Source: Cenococcum geophilum 1.58 (taxonomy: Eukaryota > Ascomycota > Dothideomycetes > Gloniales > Gloniaceae). From it: DNA of 64,000 bases. The notes below the pieces were generated by a model that ran no database searches, was not told the origin of the DNA, and saw nothing but the letters and a program-made list of their open reading frames with translations. The stretch lies in contig KV748205.1 of NCBI GenBank assembly GCA_001692895.1, positions 868,001 through 932,000 of the forward strand, given 5' to 3'. Below, in pieces: positions 61,290 through 64,000 of this stretch. Numbering within the stretch: position 1 is the stretch's first letter; every line of letters begins with the position of its first letter. A program made the position numbers and the translations under genes.

Positions 61290-63560
61290 CTATAATGCCG
61301 TCCGAGGCTAATATACGCGCCACTGCCGTAGAAGAGCGCGAAATTGCTAAAGAGTAAAGGGAATAAGCCCGAGATAAAAGGGAAATTTAGAAGTATAAGG
61401 AAGAGCACAAAGCCTACCTAGTGGAGGAGGCTTGCTAGTATAAATACCACCTAGCTTAAATGGCTTAATTATAGTTAGGCTTGGCTGCTTCGGCCTTATA
61501 GGCTACTATAATAGCTGCTATAGCTAATGTCCTTAGTAAGCCTCTCCCTTCTAGTATAAAGTTACTTAAACTCCGCCTTTCTGGCGTTATAAAAAGGGAT
61601 TACCTAGACATTTTTAAGGGTACCTTTGATCTAGTAAACCTCGCCCGTCTTTAAGTCTATACTGCTTAAATTAAAATCGCTAATAAGATATAGATTAAAA
61701 ATAGTACTCTAGTTATAAGGAAGGTAAAGGTAGATAAGAAGCTATTTATAGATAAAGGCGTCTAGTTTAAAGGTTTTACTAACTACGTGGTTATTACTAG
61801 CACCCTCTATATATGCCCATTAGACCTTATCGCTAGTATACTTCTCTAAATAAATATAATTTATACCTTATTAACCTAGTATATTTAGGTAGATTATATA
61901 CTTAACTTAACACTTAACTATTATACCTTTATAATAACTAATAGCTAACTAGAGCCCGCTAATTGGCAAATACTAGCCTAGTATACAGCGCTATACCTTA
62001 CAATATCTAGTACTATTAGCTTTGCCGCCTTAAAGAGACCCAGGTTAGATACCTCCTATACCTCTAATACCTGCTATAGGTTTAATAGTAGAGGCTATAA
62101 TAATATAGCTTATAAATACCTGTATAAGTGCTTAAAGTGTAGTAAAGATTATACTGTATTATCTAAAGCTTGCGCCTAGGAATAGCAAGGCAAACCTTAT
62201 AAAGTAGGGTTTAGCCTAATAATAATACTAACTTTAATTATATGCCTAGGACCTAGGCCTAATACGTTATTATTATTCTCTACCTTTATAGAGGCAAAGG
62301 CTCTCTACTACTCTCTATCGCCCCTAAGGATCTTAGCGTGGCACTCCCTTCTATCTAACTACCTGGGTAATTTACCAGCCACCTTAGTAGGTATCCTAAC
62401 CTATAGCTATAAGATAGGAGCTAAGTTTATCTCTACCCTAAGATCTTATAAAAACCATAACTCCTCTTAAGATAACGCCGACCTTATCTCTAAGAAGATA
62501 ATATTAGACCTTAAAAAAGGACATATTAGAATCGCAATAGGGCCTATTATAGTCTTACCTCTTAGCCTAGTACTAAAATCGGATAGAGTATACCGCTAAA
62601 TTCACGATCTCTTCTTTCTACTAGCATCTTTAGTTAATAACGCAATCCTAAAAGAATATAGAGCACTAGTATATACTACAGTTACTGCTATTTAAGCCTA
62701 TGTTATTTCTACAGGTTATAGATATCTGCTGCTTAAAAGAGATATCAAAGACGCGTTTTATATAGTCCCCCTATCTTATAGGGCAAGAACATTAATAGGC
62801 TTCTCCTAGAAAGGTATTACCTACTAGAAATACTGCCTATCCTTTAGTCTTTAAACTGCGCTGCTTATATTTAACCTCTTCGCGGAAGGCCTATACTAGA
62901 TACTCTATTTATAACTGCCTTATAAGGTAGAACACTACCTAAATAACTTTATCTTTATTCTTACTAACCCGAATAACTTAGTGGCTATTACCTAGACTTA
63001 TATCTCTATTACTAACTCCCTAGGTATCCCTTAAAATAGCTCTAAAGATATAGTAGGAACTATTATTAAAGTTTTGGAATATATTATTAACACCATATAA
63101 ATATAAACGCAATTATTACTACAGAAATAATTATGTGCTATTAAGAAAGTCATTACCGCACTCTAATACGGCTTATTATTGTTCCTTTAAGCCTAGTAGC
63201 TTACAGGCTACCTTATATAGTACGCCCATATAATTAGACTTAGTTAATCTTACTTTAAATCCCTTTAGATCTTTATTACTACTTAACTAAAGACTCTAGT
63301 AAATAAGTATAAACCTAGGCGATTCAGCACTAAGTTATAAAGTAACTTATATATCTGGCTTAACCTACTTACTACGAGTAATAGGGTATTATTCTTTAAT
63401 AACGTTAAGCGTACCTATATTTATCTCTTTACTAACACCTCTACCTAATTTAGGTTTAGCGGCTTTTACTTTTTTAAGGAACTTAAATATAAGGATAACT
63501 AGTAGTGGTATACAGCCAATCTCTCTTAATCTTAGGCGTTTAGTATATTACTTAAGCCCA
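61290..63560 (+). pseudogene. Degenerate DIRS-like reverse transcriptase element
   Basis: A long frame from an ATG at 61292 (PSEANIRATAVEEREIAKE) is broken by TAG/TAA. The N-terminal part resembles a Gag-like region with a zinc-knuckle-like segment near 62060-62170. An RT follows: LLKRDIKDAFYIVPLSYRAR at about 62728-62790, then LIGFS-KG, SFSL-TALLIFNLFAEGLY, and YLNNFIFIL at 62937-62965 where YLDDF is expected. The IKDAF...LLGFSW...FGLRTAP..FNLFAE..YLDDF order is typical of DIRS/Ngaro-type RTs as I remember them. RNase H or tyrosine recombinase parts were not identified with certainty. Confidence 0.55.
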
Positions 63561-64000
63561 GTTAATAAGTAGACTATATTAATCCAAAAGAGATACATAC
63601 TATTGCTTATGTATTTAATTTATAGTCTACTAACTAGTAGTATAGCGCGCTATCTATCATAGTGCTGTAATGAAGTAGACTAAATAACTACGTTGTGGTA
63701 TAAAGAGGAGAAGAGGGTGGAAATGGGGTATTGTATATAAATAGTAGGGCCGGCTGCTAAGGTACTAGTGGTGGACTAGCCAATAGTAGGAAATAGTATG
63801 AGATAGTATAAAACAGTATACGTTAGGTCAGTGCTGTAATAGTACTTCTCTCCCCTAGATGGTTTGGTCCTTAAACTAAATAGATAACTCTAAAATAGGC
63901 AGCGTTTAGGGTCGCCTGTTTTTTACCATAAAGATATTAGTTCCGCTTACCGCCCTTAACTAAGCTAATAGTGATTTTCTATGCCGGGTATAAAAAATCT
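63561..64000. other. Right edge, RIPped or repeat DNA
   Basis: It contains short direct repeats (TAGTAGGAAATAGTATGAGATAGTAT) and no coding frame. It may be the untranslated tail of the DIRS-like element. Confidence 0.3.

Noticed and set aside
1..64000. CRISPR arrays, bacterial operons, tRNA and rRNA genes
   Set aside because: No regularly spaced repeats, no ribosome-binding pattern and no tRNA-like cloverleaf or rRNA sequence was seen; introns and RIP point to a fungal nuclear genome.

Overview
The window looks like a chromosome segment of a filamentous ascomycete (Pezizomycotina). The genes have short 48-65 bp GT-AG introns plus one of 258 bp, and about 80% of the bases are transposons ruined by repeat-induced point mutation (RIP). 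RIP is read directly from the bases. CpA/TpG is heavily converted to TpA, CpG is largely kept, reading frames remain recognisable by family motifs, and the stops are nearly all TAG or TAA where Gln or Trp is expected. The species cannot be named from the sequence.

Layout. 1-8940: two tandem chromoviruses (Ty3/gypsy with a chromodomain) on +, with a truncated Ty1/copia LTR at the left edge. 8941-11434: LTR and gag part of another gypsy element on -. 11435-12660: unresolved RIPped DNA. 12661-16760: gene island 1, one five-exon gene for a 1037-aa protein with a VWA domain and a C-terminal ubiquitin-conjugating (E2) domain. 16761-19990: RIPped DNA with a minus-strand LINE. 19991-27300: gene island 2, holding a broken gene, a Fot1/pogo-like MITE, a GPI-anchored cysteine-rich wall protein (DUF7707 type), a PX protein of the YPT35 type and a SAS4-domain chromatin protein. 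27300-33072: RIPped LTR fragments, a plus-strand LINE and a gypsy integrase. 33073-39364: complete Ty1/copia element with 271-bp LTRs and a 5-bp target duplication. 39365-44186: AT-rich debris and a minus-strand gypsy element. 44187-50588: a second full chromovirus whose 3' LTR carries a LINE fragment. 50600-53330: RIPped DNA with a patatin-like gene remnant. 53331-about 56930: two-gene PIF/Harbinger DNA transposon. 56930-59700: lightly mutated DNA without a convincing gene. 59700-64000: RIPped DNA including a DIRS-like reverse transcriptase.

The four intact genes do unrelated jobs (ubiquitin-like signalling, cell wall, endosomal membrane contact, histone acetylation). They are not an operon or cluster; they are islands in a two-speed genome where repeats are inactivated. 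The most unusual intact gene is the VWA-E2 fusion. Coordinates of transposon parts are approximate unless LTR or TIR ends are stated.
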